Numbered from the stretch's first letter, positions 1 through 8,959 are shown. The stretch is 56,403 nt of DNA from JBFELU01 sp041551965 (GCA_041551965.1 JBFELU010000009.1:1-56403), one strand, 5' to 3'. Made by a program: numbers and translations. The notes: a model not told the origin generated them from the letters alone.

Positions 1-1
1 A

Positions 2-358
2 CGACTCGCCGCCGACGGGCTCATCACCCCGGACCGGACCGAGCCGGGCGAGGCCGGCCCCGAGCGGACCGTCTACCGCATCACCGGAGAGGGGAGCCGA
101 CACCTGAAGACCTGGCTCACCGAGCCGGTCACCCACGTCCGCGACCTGCGCCTCGCCTTCCTGCTCAAGGTCGTGCTGTTGCGCCGGTCCGGTCGGTCTC
201 CGGTCGGTCTCGTGCGGGTTCAGAGAGAGGTCCTCGCTCCGGTGCTCGAAGGCCTGGCCCGGATGCCGGACGATCCCGACGCCATCGACATCTGGCGGCA
301 CCACAGCGCAGTGGCGGCCGAGGCCTTCCTCGACGAACTCCTCGCGCGAGAGCCCTAG
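2..358 (+). CDS. PadR-family transcriptional regulator, C-terminal part
   Basis: The gene is cut by the left window edge; about 118 codons remain in frame from base 2. What is left starts inside the winged-helix domain: a wing-like stretch with ERTVYRITGEGSRHL, then the helical C-terminal dimerisation region (KTWLTEPV, then LRLAFLLKVVLL), as in PadR proteins with the virulence-activator-like C-terminal domain. Such proteins are usually DNA-binding repressors sensing phenolics, drugs or stress. The recognition helix lies outside the window, so ligand and targets cannot be guessed. Its TAG stop overlaps the stop codon of the convergent gene on the other strand. Confidence 0.75.
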   Translation, partial: RLAADGLITPDRTEPGEAGPERTVYRITGEGSRHLKTWLTEPVTHVRDLRLAFLLKVVLLRRSGRSPVGLVRVQREVLAPVLEGLARMPDDPDAIDIWRHHSAVAAEAFLDELLAREP

Positions 359-651
359 ATCTCGATCTCGTCGGCCTCGTACCGGTCGATGCGAACGCTC
401 TCGATCCCGAGGGTGGCCATCCCCTCCTTGAAGGCCGCGACGTGGGGCGTCTCTCGATGTGCCAGGAGATGGTCGGGGCTCGCCCATCGTTCGAAGAGGC
501 CGAAGCGACCGGAGCCGTCGAGATCGGCCCAGAACTCGAACGCGTCACAACCCTCTTCCCGGCGGGTTGCTGCACTCAGCGTCCGGGCCAGGTCGGCGAA
601 CGCCTCGCTCTTGTCGGGGGTGACCCGGAACTCACCGGCGATGAGCAGCAC
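355..651 (-). CDS. Antibiotic biosynthesis monooxygenase (ABM) domain protein
   Basis: A 98-residue single-domain protein of the dimeric alpha/beta-barrel ABM fold. It begins LLIAGEFRVTPDK and carries the family pattern of an EF-rich central strand (CDAFEFWADLD), FERWASPDHLLAH and a final hydrophobic strand. Family members are small cofactor-free oxygenases or quinol/heme-related enzymes, but many have no known substrate. I placed the start at the GTG at 651 because GGAGG lies just upstream; an upstream in-frame start at 711 would add residues that look non-coding. It converges on the PadR gene with overlapping stops. Confidence 0.72.
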   Translation of the reverse strand: MLLIAGEFRVTPDKSEAFADLARTLSAATRREEGCDAFEFWADLDGSGRFGLFERWASPDHLLAHRETPHVAAFKEGMATLGIESVRIDRYEADEIEI

Positions 652-758
652 AAGACCTCCTCGGGTAGGGGGTCTCCGAGTATGCCAGGCGGCGGACCGG
701 CGGGGGGTCAACCCCGTGGCTAGGGTCGGCGCAACGATGCGGCCTTCGACCGGGTGAT

Positions 759-1898
759 ATGACCGACGAGCCCAGTGCCGATCGGGTTCCGGCTTGGGTC
801 AGGCTCGTTCTCGTCTTCCTTCTCCTGTTCATCTTCCTGGTCGGGGTCAAGGCGCTCGAGACCGGGATCAAGGGATTCGGAGCCGACTTCACCGACGCTC
901 TCTTCGAGAAGGTCTCCAACCCGATGGCCGGCTTGTTCGTGGGCGTGCTGGCGACCGTCCTGGTCCAGTCGTCCTCAGTGACCACCTCGACCATCGTCGG
1001 ATTGGTCGGGGCCGGATCTCTCTCGGTCGATCTCGCCGTGCCGATGATCATGGGGGCCAACATCGGGACCACGGTCACCAACACCCTGGCCTCGCTCGGT
1101 TTCTTGCGCCGAACCAGAGAGTTCCGGCTCGCGTTTGCCGGGGCGACGATGCACGACTTCTTCAATGTGTGCAACGTCGCCGTCATGCTGCCCCTGGAGT
1201 TGCTCACCGGGTTTCTCACCACCATCTCGGAGTGGCTCGGAGACGTCCTCGGAGATGTCGAATCGGTCGGGGGACTCGGCGGTGACAGTCCCATCAAGAG
1301 TGCCGTGAAGGCGCCGGTGACGCTCGTCGAGTGGCTGCTGGAGAAGGCGGGAGCGGGGAGCGACCTCGTCGGCGTCGGCCTGCTCCTGTTCGGGATCGGG
1401 TGCGTTTTCTTCGCCCTCGCCTTCGTCACCCGCAACATGAGGCTGGTGATGGCGGGACGGATCGAGCGATCGATCAACACCGTGCTCACCAAGGGGGGCG
1501 GGATCACCGCGATCCTGATCGGCGCGGTCATGACGATCCTGGTCCAGTCGTCGAGCATCACGACTTCGGTCCTGGTTCCGATGATCGCCGCCGGTGTGGT
1601 CACGCTCCGCAACGCCTTCCCAATCACGCTCGGCGCCAACATCGGCACCACCATCACCGCGCTCCTGGCATCACTCGCCACCGAGCACCCGGCCGGCCTG
1701 ATCATCGCCCTCCATCACTTCCTGTTCAATGCCATCGGGGTGACCTTCTGGTATTCGATCCCGGTACTCAGGAACATCCCGCTGTCGCTCGCCCAGCGGA
1801 TCGCCCGACACGCCGAGATTCGGAAGTCGATCGTCATCGTCTACGTCGTGGGGCTCTTCGTCATAGTCCCCATCATCGGGGTGTTGGTGCTTCAATGA
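759..1898 (+). CDS. Na+/phosphate cotransporter family protein (NptA-like)
   Basis: A 379-residue polytopic membrane protein with the duplicated Na/Pi-cotransporter repeat. Each half contains a QSSS motif (LVQSSSVTTS near residue 70, LVQSSSITTS near 265) followed by a GANIGTT segment. These paired motifs form the Na+ and phosphate sites in the SLC34/NptA family. The protein would sit in the cytoplasmic membrane and move phosphate with sodium. The next gene, 16 bp downstream on the same strand, encodes a PhoU-like protein; in other bacteria that domain is often fused to the C terminus of NptA, so the pair very likely works together. Confidence 0.9.
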   Translation: MTDEPSADRVPAWVRLVLVFLLLFIFLVGVKALETGIKGFGADFTDALFEKVSNPMAGLFVGVLATVLVQSSSVTTSTIVGLVGAGSLSVDLAVPMIMGANIGTTVTNTLASLGFLRRTREFRLAFAGATMHDFFNVCNVAVMLPLELLTGFLTTISEWLGDVLGDVESVGGLGGDSPIKSAVKAPVTLVEWLLEKAGAGSDLVGVGLLLFGIGCVFFALAFVTRNMRLVMAGRIERSINTVLTKGGGITAILIGAVMTILVQSSSITTSVLVPMIAAGVVTLRNAFPITLGANIGTTITALLASLATEHPAGLIIALHHFLFNAIGVTFWYSIPVLRNIPLSLAQRIARHAEIRKSIVIVYVVGLFVIVPIIGVLVLQ

Positions 1899-1914
1899 GA
1901 GTGAGGAGGGTCTG

Positions 1915-2601
1915 ATGGTCCTGGAGTTCTTCAGGGGGGGCGTCGATGAGCCGCTCGAGGAGATAGAGGGAATAATCGCCCAGATGCTCCTCGACGACCG
2001 ACACACCTTCGATCTCGCCATCAATGCAGTCGTCGGCGGCACCGACGCGGCAGCGGTGGGCAAGGAGATCCGCAAGAGCGATCGGAGGGTCAACAAGGGG
2101 GAACGCGAGGTTCGCCGACGACTGGTCGTCCATGCCTCGCTCCTCGGCAAGAGCACCGACCTGCCTCGCGTGCTGGTCTCGATGAGCATCGTCAAGGACG
2201 TCGAGCGAGTCGGAGACGAGTCCAAGAACATCTGGGACATCGCCCATGCCGGCGTCGATCTGTCCCAAGCCGACGACGTCAAATGGCTGACCGGTCTCCG
2301 TGACCGCACTTCGCGCCTCATCGGGGAGTGCGCCCGCATCTACAAGGAGCGGGACACCGAGGCGGCTCACGCCCTCATCCGCGAGATGGACGAGATTCTC
2401 GACGAGTACGACGGCTGTGTGCAGGAGCAGATCGAATCGACAAAGGCGCCGCGCGACGCGGTGCCGCGAGCCCTTCTGTGCCGCTATCTCAAGCGCATCA
2501 CCGCCCACCTGATGAACGTGCTGACGTCACTGGTCATGCCGGTGCACCGCCTCGACTACTACGACGAGAAGCGGACAGAACGCAATCCGGGAGATCAGTA
2601 G
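1915..2601 (+). CDS. PhoU-like domain protein
   Basis: A 228-residue all-helical protein with the PhoU pattern: two similar three-helix halves, and acidic metal-binding-type stretches such as KDVERVGDESKNI (about residues 98-110) in the EXXXD style. It follows the Na/Pi cotransporter gene by 16 bp and is surely in the same operon, so a role in controlling phosphate uptake through that transporter is the best guess. It is a stand-alone homologue of the C-terminal domain of longer NptA proteins, not a classical PhoU of the Pst system, for which no genes are seen here. Confidence 0.82.
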   Translation: MVLEFFRGGVDEPLEEIEGIIAQMLLDDRHTFDLAINAVVGGTDAAAVGKEIRKSDRRVNKGEREVRRRLVVHASLLGKSTDLPRVLVSMSIVKDVERVGDESKNIWDIAHAGVDLSQADDVKWLTGLRDRTSRLIGECARIYKERDTEAAHALIREMDEILDEYDGCVQEQIESTKAPRDAVPRALLCRYLKRITAHLMNVLTSLVMPVHRLDYYDEKRTERNPGDQ

Positions 2602-2611
2602 CGGGAGGGAA

Positions 2612-3439
2612 TCAGGCGCCGCGGCGGCCGTGCTTCCAGTAGCCGCGAATCGTCGCCAGTTCCCGAGGATGATCCCGCTCCTCCCGCAGGTGACGCCGGA
2701 TCCTCTGCACTGCGGCGGCCTCGCCGGCCGCCCAGACCCGGGTCGCCGATCCGAAGACCGCTGCGGTGACCGCCGCCACCATGGCGTCGCCCGATGGGGC
2801 ACCCTCGGGGAGACGGTGCCACACCGCCGTGGCCGAGGGGTGATCGGGGAGCCGCTGCTCGGCCTCGGGCCGTGCCACCTCGATGTGGGCCTCCACGGGT
2901 ATCCCTGCGGGGATGGCCTCGAGCAGCTGCGCCACGGCCGGCAGCGCCGTCTCGTCGCCCGCAAGCAGGTAGCCCGGCGCCTCGGGATCGATTGCATATC
3001 CCCGGCCCGGTCCCGACACTCCGGCCGGATCTCCCGGGGATGCCGCCACCGCCCACTCGGAGGCGGCCCCACCCCCGTGAACGACGATGTCGAGAGCGAG
3101 CTCTCCGGCTTCGGGATCGGCACGGCGTGGGGTGAAGGTCCGGATCACCGGTCGGCTCCCGTCGGGGAGCAGGAACTCGTTTCCGTTCCACTCCGGCACC
3201 ACCAGTTCGGACTCGCCGGGGAAGGGCAGCAGAAGGCGAACGCTCGCCGCCGGCTCCTCGACCCCGAACCCGCGAAGTTGCTCGCCGGCAAGGGTCACGC
3301 GGGTCATGCGCGGCGTCATCGCCTCGACCCGCTGCACCGCGACGGCCCGAAACGGCGGGGGCGGGCGTCGAGCTCGCAGAGCACTCAGAGCATCTCGCTT
3401 CCGACGGACCCCCCCAGGGTAAGGTGCTTCGCCGCCCAA
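2612..3439 (-). CDS. Siderophore-interacting protein (FAD-dependent ferric-siderophore reductase family)
   Basis: About 275 residues with the two-domain layout of the SIP/ViuB family: an FAD-binding beta-barrel (MTPRMTRVTLAGEQL, then RTFTPRRAD, the R-x-Y/F-T-x-R flavin motif) and an NADPH-binding-like domain (YLLAGDETALPAVAQLLEAI). The C terminus VWAAGEAAAVQRIRRHLREE and GYWKHGR is typical. It probably reduces Fe(III)-siderophores in the cytoplasm with NAD(P)H to release iron. The start is uncertain: TTG at 3439 is the longest frame and has no clear ribosome binding site. No siderophore uptake genes lie beside it. Confidence 0.88.
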   Translation of the reverse strand: MGGEAPYPGGVRRKRDALSALRARRPPPPFRAVAVQRVEAMTPRMTRVTLAGEQLRGFGVEEPAASVRLLLPFPGESELVVPEWNGNEFLLPDGSRPVIRTFTPRRADPEAGELALDIVVHGGGAASEWAVAASPGDPAGVSGPGRGYAIDPEAPGYLLAGDETALPAVAQLLEAIPAGIPVEAHIEVARPEAEQRLPDHPSATAVWHRLPEGAPSGDAMVAAVTAAVFGSATRVWAAGEAAAVQRIRRHLREERDHPRELATIRGYWKHGRRGA

Positions 3440-3446
3440 CGAGGAG

Positions 3447-3976
3447 ATGACCCTGCGGGTGGACGTTCGTCCCTACGACCCTCGATGGCCCGAGGTCTTC
3501 GAGGACATCCGGGGAGACCTGGCCCCGGTCCTGGCGGGGGTCGCCGTGCGAGCGATCGAACACGTCGGGAACACCTCGGTACCCGGCCTGCCGGCCAAGC
3601 CGGTCATCGACGTCGACGTGGTGGTGCCCCGATCCACGTTGGCCGAAGCCATACCGCCCTGGAACAGGCCGGGTACACCCACCTCGGTGATCTGGGCATC
3701 ACCGACCGACACGCCTTCGAAGCACCCGATGGGCCGCGGCGCAACGTCTGCGTCACCGTGGAAGGGTGTCTGGCGCTGCGCAACCTGCTCCGCCGCGAAC
3801 CCGGGCTGCGTGACGAATACGGAGCGCACAAGCTGGCACTCACCGCACAGGACCACGGGAGCATCGACGCATACGTCACTGCCAAGTCGGAGATCCTGAA
3901 GAGGATCCTGGCCAAAGCGGGGCTGGATCCAGAGGAGCTGGCCACCATCGACCGAGCCAATCGGATCCCTCGCTGA
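3447..3976 (+). pseudogene. GrpB family (UPF0157) protein, frameshifted
   Basis: A good GAGGAG site and ATG open a frame reading VRPYDPRWPEVFEDI, IEHVGNTSVPGLPAKPVID and VDVVV, the N-terminal half of the GrpB nucleotidyltransferase-like family. Homology then continues in another frame from about 3653 with ALEQAGYTHLGDLGITDRHAF, LRREPGLRDEYGAHKLAL and YVTAKSEILKRIL, ending at TGA 3974-3976. The break sits at about 3650-3656 (GCCATACCGCCCTG), where one inserted base, for example ATCACC instead of ATACC, would restore one 176-residue protein. It is either a recent pseudogene or a one-base sequencing or assembly error; the intact C-terminal frame favours something very recent. Confidence 0.8.
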
Positions 3977-3985
3977 GAGGCACCC

Positions 3986-4255
3986 CTAGGGCTCGAGACC
4001 GCCGCCCTTGTCCATCTCTCGCCGAATGGCGTCCTCACCGATCGGCTGCTGGAAGGTCTCCCAGGCATGCACCGCCAGCCCGATGCCCCACCCGGCCAGG
4101 GGCCACATGGGCCAGAAGTGGCCCCCGCCGGCCGATACCGCCCAGACCAGGATCAGCAAGCCGTTGACGGCGACGTACACGAACAGGTGGGTCCAAAACT
4201 CTCGCTTCGCCTGCAGTCGGGCGATGGCGGCTTCACGGCGCTCTTGATCGTCCAC
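3986..4255 (-). CDS. 2TM domain protein
   Basis: An 89-residue protein with a charged N-terminal helix (AIARLQAKREFWTHL) followed by two transmembrane segments (VYVAVNGLLILVWAV and WPLAGWGIGLAVHAW). This is the 2TM domain often found alone or fused to histidine kinases and other cytoplasmic domains. The role is unknown; it is a small inner-membrane protein. GTG start at 4255 with GAGGAG upstream. It converges on the GrpB gene and lies downstream of the DUF427 gene, about 76 bp away. Confidence 0.78.
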   Translation of the reverse strand: MDDQERREAAIARLQAKREFWTHLFVYVAVNGLLILVWAVSAGGGHFWPMWPLAGWGIGLAVHAWETFQQPIGEDAIRREMDKGGGLEP

Positions 4256-4331
4256 GGGTCCTCACTCCTCGATCGACCCCGTGTTCGTACCGGCCCGGCG
4301 AGGCGGTGAACAGGGGAGAAGGTCCCCGGTG

Positions 4332-4820
4332 CTACCAGCCCAGGGTCCCCGGTCCGCCCTTGAAGGGCCCGACCAGGTCGGCGGTGATCCAGCCTCCGTA
4401 GAAGCCACCCTCCTGGGGAATGACCTGCTCGTCGTCCAGGAAGCAGGCGTCGACCCGGCCCGGGTAGAAGGACACGTACCCGGCGATGGATTCGTAACCG
4501 GTCGCCGGCTCCGGATAGCTCCAGGCAGCCGCCTCGACCACCACCCCGCCGGCGGCGGCATCCCAATAGGCGGCCCGGCCCTTCCACTCGCAAACCGACC
4601 CGGCGGGATTGGGGCGCAGGACTCCGGCGACCACATCGGAGGGAGGGAGGTAGATGCCCGGTGGGTGGCTCGTTTCCAGCACGCGGAGCGCTGCGGTGGA
4701 TTGAGCGATCAGCTCCCCGCCCAGCACCACCCTGACCTTCCGCCGCTCCGGCTCGACCCGGGGCGGACGGGGGTAGCCCCACACCGATTCCTGACCGGGT
4801 CCCGGCGCAATCCTTTGCAT
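4332..4820 (-). CDS. DUF427 domain protein
   Basis: A 162-residue soluble protein. The DUF427 signature is clear: VRVVLGGELIAQSTAALRVLETSHPPGIYLP split by the predicted strands, then CEWKGRAAYWD, WSYPEP and IAGYVSFYPGRVD. Family members are small single-sheet proteins, common in actinobacteria and proteobacteria, without an assigned reaction; the WKG and FYP elements are their conserved core. The ATG at 4820 is the only sensible start. An unusual C-terminal tail of about 35 residues (GGFYGGWITADLVGPF onward) extends beyond the normal domain end and is Gly/aromatic-rich. Confidence 0.85.
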   Translation of the reverse strand: MQRIAPGPGQESVWGYPRPPRVEPERRKVRVVLGGELIAQSTAALRVLETSHPPGIYLPPSDVVAGVLRPNPAGSVCEWKGRAAYWDAAAGGVVVEAAAWSYPEPATGYESIAGYVSFYPGRVDACFLDDEQVIPQEGGFYGGWITADLVGPFKGGPGTLGW

Positions 4821-4899
4821 GTCGACAAGGTAGGGCGGTGGCGCTTGCTAACGGCAACCGGCCGACCGGTAGCCTGATCGTGTCTCCCCGGGGAGCGCG

Positions 4900-5403
4900 G
4901 TGGTATCGAGGAGTCCCGCCGAGCGGGCCTACGAGATGGGCAAACGCTACGAGCAGACCTACTACGGGTGCGCCCAGTGCACCGTGGCGGCCCTCCAGGA
5001 CGCCTTCGACCGACGTGACGATGCGGTCTTCCAAGCGGCCACCGGGCTCGCCGGCGGTGCCGGCCTCACCACCGACGGCAGCTGCGGTGCCTATGCCGGG
5101 GCCACGATGTTCCTCGGTCAGTTGCTGGGTCGAACGCGCGACGACTTCGTCGATGCCGACGGGGTACGACTGCAAACGGCCGCCTTGGTGCGGCGGCTCC
5201 GCCGGCGGTTTCTCGACGAGTACGGGTCCGTGGTGTGCCGCGACATCCAGACGAAGATGCTGGGGCGGCCCTACTACCTCGCCGACGCCACCGAATTCCA
5301 ACGCTTCCACGACGCCGGTGCCCACGACATCCATTGCCCCGAGGTGGTCGGCCGGGCCGCGCGCTGGGCGGCGGAGATCGTCACCGATGAAGGCCTCGCC
5401 TGA
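4900..5403 (+). CDS. C_GCAxxG_C_C family protein (probable redox protein)
   Basis: A 167-residue protein with the spaced cysteine pattern of the C_GCAxxG_C_C family: YGCAQCTVAAL (residues 23-33), GGAGLTTDGSCGAYAGA (52-68), a lone Cys in SVVCRDIQ and a last one in HCPEVVGRAARWAAEI. Members are thought to bind a metal centre or act in redox chemistry, but no reaction is established. GTG start at 4900; GGGAG upstream fits as ribosome binding site. The final Cys-containing helix is conserved in the family as a putative ligand. Confidence 0.82.
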   Translation: MVSRSPAERAYEMGKRYEQTYYGCAQCTVAALQDAFDRRDDAVFQAATGLAGGAGLTTDGSCGAYAGATMFLGQLLGRTRDDFVDADGVRLQTAALVRRLRRRFLDEYGSVVCRDIQTKMLGRPYYLADATEFQRFHDAGAHDIHCPEVVGRAARWAAEIVTDEGLA

Positions 5404-5412
5404 GCGGCGGGG

Positions 5413-5796
5413 TCAGCCGAAGAACGCGTCCACCGCCGCCTGATCCTGGTCGATCACCCACAGCTCGGTGATCTTGTCCCCGGACAGGTGATACACCACG
5501 ACACGCTGCGAATCGAGGGGCGCCCCGCTGCGCTCGGCATGCATCGTGTTGAGCACGACGGCGTGATCGTCGCTGACCAGCAGGTCGTGCTCCTCGATCC
5601 GCATGGATTCGACCCTCCCGGTCGCCTCGCCGAGATACGAGACGAACGCCGCCTTCCCCTCGTACGTGCCGCTGGTCGGATTGTGACCCGAGACGTGGGC
5701 GACGAGATCGTCGTGATAGAACTCGACGGCTCCTTCGAAATCGCCCGACGTGATCCGATCCAGATAGGTCCGCATGACGTCTGCGGTGCTCGCCAT
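5413..5796 (-). CDS. Nuclear transport factor 2-like (SnoaL-like) protein
   Basis: A 127-residue cone-shaped NTF2-fold protein: TYLDRITSGDFEGAVEFYHDDLVAH at the N terminus, a central GTYEGKAAFVSYL and paired strands ending in VVYHLSGDKITELWVID. Proteins of this type are small hydrolases, isomerases or ligand binders; the sequence gives no substrate. ATG at 5796 with AGGAGAGGTGAGG just upstream. It converges on the C_GCAxxG gene (stop codons 10 bp apart). Confidence 0.75.
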   Translation of the reverse strand: MASTADVMRTYLDRITSGDFEGAVEFYHDDLVAHVSGHNPTSGTYEGKAAFVSYLGEATGRVESMRIEEHDLLVSDDHAVVLNTMHAERSGAPLDSQRVVVYHLSGDKITELWVIDQDQAAVDAFFG

Positions 5797-5922
5797 TCCT
5801 CACCTCTCCTGTGCCGAGCCGGAGGGAACGTAGTTGCCCGGGAACTCAACAGTGCGTCGACGTGTCATTCGACTCTGGTCGTTGCCACGGCGATTGCCTT
5901 CACTGGGGGAGGAGGTACCACT

Positions 5923-6708
5923 ATGCGAAGGACGACGGTGATCGCGATCGCTCTGCTGCTGCTCGCCGGATGCGGCGACGACGATTCGGGCCGGGGCGAC
6001 ATCGGACCCCAAGGCGACATCGGTCCCGGTGAGCTCGAAATCGACGACGGGGATGGAGTCGCCGGGTCGGGCACCATCGTCGCCGAGACCCGGAGCATCG
6101 AGTCGATCGATTCGATAACCCTCATCGGAGAGGGCGACGTCGTGATCACCCGCGACACCGCCACCTCGCTCGTCGTCGAAACCGACGACAACCTGCTCCC
6201 GCTTCTGGAGACCACCGTCGCCGATGCGACGCTGCGCATCAGCACCGCCGTGGGCACCGACATCGATCCGAGCAGCCCTCCCGTGTATCGCATCGCCACC
6301 CCCGACCTGGTGGAGGTCGAGCTTCTCGGCGCCGGGTCGATCACGACCGGCGGTTGGGACACCGGCCGGTTCATCATCTCGATGCGAGGGGTGGGAGACA
6401 TCACGGTCGAGGACTTGACGGCCGACGAGCTCTCGGTGGATCTCGCCGGAGTCGGTTCGGTCACGATCACCGGGGACGTGTCCCACCAACGACTCACGAT
6501 GGCGGGACTCACCGAGTACCACGGCGGAGACCTCTCCAGTGAGAGCACTACCGTCACGTGCGTCGATGCCGGGACCGCCGAGATCTCCGCGAGCGATTCA
6601 CTGGAGGTCGATCTCACCGGCGTCTGCGCGGTGACCTATCGCGGCGACCCGGGGGTGGAGATCACCCGCGGTGACCCGGACTCGGTCATCCCCCTCGGAA
6701 ACGGATAG
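5923..6708 (+). CDS. Putative auto-transporter adhesin head (DUF2807) lipoprotein
   Basis: 261 residues with a lipoprotein signal peptide (TVIAIALLLLAGC, lipobox LAGC, cleavage before C17). The mature part is acidic and then becomes a regular beta-helix-like repeat: GEGDVVITRDTATS, LLGAGSITTGGWD, MRGVGDITVEDLTADEL, LAGVGSVTITGDV. This is the DUF2807 fold, made of short parallel strands with G-x-G turns. It is probably anchored outside the membrane; the job is unknown, adhesion or surface signalling being the usual suggestion. Start ATG 5923 with GGGGAGGAGG upstream. Confidence 0.8.
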   Translation: MRRTTVIAIALLLLAGCGDDDSGRGDIGPQGDIGPGELEIDDGDGVAGSGTIVAETRSIESIDSITLIGEGDVVITRDTATSLVVETDDNLLPLLETTVADATLRISTAVGTDIDPSSPPVYRIATPDLVEVELLGAGSITTGGWDTGRFIISMRGVGDITVEDLTADELSVDLAGVGSVTITGDVSHQRLTMAGLTEYHGGDLSSESTTVTCVDAGTAEISASDSLEVDLTGVCAVTYRGDPGVEITRGDPDSVIPLGNG

Positions 6709-6772
6709 TGGCGGGAACCCGACCGACGACCGACGACGTCATAACGACATCGGCTACAACGGGGAGAGAACC

Positions 6773-7780
6773 GTGATCGGACGTTCTTTAGTTCCGCTTG
6801 TCGTGCTCGCCGTGGCGAGCTCCGCCTGCGCCGTCGCCAGCGAGAGCACCAGTCCCGGCGCCGGCATCCCCGAAGTCTCTCTCAGGTCGACGACCGAGGC
6901 CACCACCACGACCGACCCGATGGTCGAGCCCGAGGCATCCGAGACGACGGTGACCCCTACGACCACCACCGATCCATCGTCTGTGACCGCTCCGTATCCG
7001 ATCGGTGAGGCAGGCGCGGCGGTGATCTACCTCCTCGCCCACGACCCGACGGCCACGGGACCCTCCCCGAGCCTGATCCCGGTGGCCCGACCCTTGGCCA
7101 TCCTCTCCTCGCCGGTGACCGACCTTCCCCGAACCACACTCGGCTTTCTCCTCGCCGGGCCGACGCCCGGAGAGAGGGAGGGGACGCCGAGCCTCTCGAC
7201 GGAGATCCCCGACGGGACCGAGCTTCTCGACCTCACGGTCGCCGATCGGATCGCCACCGTCGATCTCTCCGCCGAGTTCGAGGCAGGAGCGGGAACCTAC
7301 TCCGAGATCGCCCGTCTCGAGCAACTGGTCTACACCCTGACCCGCTTCGATGAAATCGACGGGATTCGGCTCGAGATCGAGGGAGAACCGGTTTCGGTGT
7401 TCGGCGGCCATGGGATCGTGCTGAGCGACCCGGTGGTTCGCACCGACCTGGACACGTCGCTGCCGGCGATCCTCATCGAATCCCCGGCTCACTGGGGTGT
7501 CGGCACGCCCGGCACCCTCGTGGTCGGGGGAACCGCCAACGTCTTCGAGGCGACGGTGAGCCTGGCACTCGTCGACGCCGACGGGCTCATCCTCTGGGAA
7601 GGGTTCACCACCGCCACCTGCGGCACCGGTTGCCGGGGAGATTGGACGATCACCGTCCCCTACGACGTGGCAGAGCCGCAACTCGGTGCGGTCATCGCCT
7701 GGGAGGAATCGGCCCGCGATGGCAGCCAAGTGAACATCCGCGAGCACCCCGTCTTCCTGTTCCCGGCGGACGAGACCTGA
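6773..7780 (+). CDS. GerMN/Gmad2 domain lipoprotein
   Basis: 335 residues starting at GTG 6773 (GGGGAGAG upstream). A signal peptide ends at a lipobox (VASSAC, Cys20 by this start), followed by a Thr/Ser-rich linker of about 55 residues, a GerMN domain (IYLLAHDP, TTLGFLLAGPTPGER, ATVDLSAEF, LVYTLTRFDEIDGIRLEIEG) and a C-terminal Gmad2 immunoglobulin-like domain (HWGVGTPGTLVVGGTANVFEATVS to REHPVFLF). In actinobacteria such LpqB-like or GerM-like lipoproteins sit on the outer face of the membrane; this organism shows no sporulation genes here. It lies 64 bp after the DUF2807 lipoprotein gene, plausibly co-transcribed. Confidence 0.82.
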   Translation: MIGRSLVPLVVLAVASSACAVASESTSPGAGIPEVSLRSTTEATTTTDPMVEPEASETTVTPTTTTDPSSVTAPYPIGEAGAAVIYLLAHDPTATGPSPSLIPVARPLAILSSPVTDLPRTTLGFLLAGPTPGEREGTPSLSTEIPDGTELLDLTVADRIATVDLSAEFEAGAGTYSEIARLEQLVYTLTRFDEIDGIRLEIEGEPVSVFGGHGIVLSDPVVRTDLDTSLPAILIESPAHWGVGTPGTLVVGGTANVFEATVSLALVDADGLILWEGFTTATCGTGCRGDWTITVPYDVAEPQLGAVIAWEESARDGSQVNIREHPVFLFPADET

Positions 7781-7786
7781 CCCGCC

Positions 7787-8959
7787 TCAGGAAGGGGTGA
7801 CGGCGGGCTTGGAATCCCAGCGTCGATCCCACACGAAGTAGACGACGGTGGCGATCGCGAGCGTCACCGCCGCAGACCCGTACATCGCGGGGTAGCCGGC
7901 GCCCTTGATGATGGCGCCGAACAGCGGAGCGCCGACGAAGACCCCGACGTCGAAGAGTGCGGTGAAGAAGGCGATGGCCGATCCCCGGGTCTCTTCGGAG
8001 GCCCGGGTCACCGCAAACCCGAAGAGGATTGGGAACGAATAGCCGTGCCCGGCCCCACACAGCACCCCCGCCACGATCACGTCGAGGTCCGACCCTGCAC
8101 GGGCGAGCACCACGAAGCCGATGATGAGCGCCGCAAAGGCGGCCACGAGAACCCGCTTCTCACCGACCCGAGCCGGCAACCAGGCAAACATGAGCCGTAA
8201 GGCGATGGCGGTGCCGGCATAGAAGGCAAAGAACGCGCCGACGGAGCCGATTCCCGTCTCGTCGACGAAGGTACGCAAGAACGTGAAGTAGCCGGTGAGC
8301 ACGAGCGAGAAGGTCCCGGCCATCCACCACAGCGGCAGTAGGTCGCGCTGGCTGATGGCTCGAAGGAACCCACGCCGCCTACCGGTGGCCTCGACCCGGG
8401 GCGGTTCGGCCAGGTTGAGGGCGATCACGTAGGCCGCTGCGGCGAAGAACGCCGCAGCCCAGAACAGCTCGTCGAAGCCCCACTCGGCCACGATCAAGTC
8501 CCCGATGACGCCGCCGAGCGCGATGGGGAGCAACCCGGAGACGCCGAAGAGCGCCAGGCCCTCGGTGCGACGAGAGGCGGGGACCGCATCGGCCCCAAAG
8601 GTGAAGAGCACCGTGAACATCGCTGCTTCCGAGATTCCATGGATCACCCGCACCACGTAGACCCAGACACCGAGCGAATCCACCGTGAGATGGAGCAGCA
8701 CCGCCACCACCCCCAGGGCCCCCGCCCCCACGATGAGCGGTCGGCGCCCCCGCTCATCGATGAAGCGACCCACCGCCGGCCGTACCGCGATAGCCGCCAC
8801 CGCGGTGACGGCAAACAGGTTCCCGATCTCGGGTTCATCGGCCCCCAACTCGGTCAGGAACCCGGGGAGGTGCACGAACATGAAGAACGACAGCCCGTGC
8901 AGCAGGTTGGCAGCGAACGCCAACACGAAGGGTCGAGTGAGCAGACGATCGGTCGGCAC
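7787..8959 (-). CDS. Major facilitator superfamily transporter
   Basis: A 390-residue, 12-helix membrane protein. The loop between helices 2 and 3 has the MFS signature GRFIDERGRRPLIVGAG, and an equivalent appears in the second half (LPARVGEKRVLV). Helix 5 reads GVSGLLPIALGGVIGDLI, close to the motif of 12-TM drug or metabolite exporters. Probably a proton-driven exporter of a small molecule; the substrate cannot be read from the sequence. GTG start at 8957-8959. Neighbouring genes give no clue. Confidence 0.88.
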   Translation of the reverse strand: MPTDRLLTRPFVLAFAANLLHGLSFFMFVHLPGFLTELGADEPEIGNLFAVTAVAAIAVRPAVGRFIDERGRRPLIVGAGALGVVAVLLHLTVDSLGVWVYVVRVIHGISEAAMFTVLFTFGADAVPASRRTEGLALFGVSGLLPIALGGVIGDLIVAEWGFDELFWAAAFFAAAAYVIALNLAEPPRVEATGRRRGFLRAISQRDLLPLWWMAGTFSLVLTGYFTFLRTFVDETGIGSVGAFFAFYAGTAIALRLMFAWLPARVGEKRVLVAAFAALIIGFVVLARAGSDLDVIVAGVLCGAGHGYSFPILFGFAVTRASEETRGSAIAFFTALFDVGVFVGAPLFGAIIKGAGYPAMYGSAAVTLAIATVVYFVWDRRWDSKPAVTPS

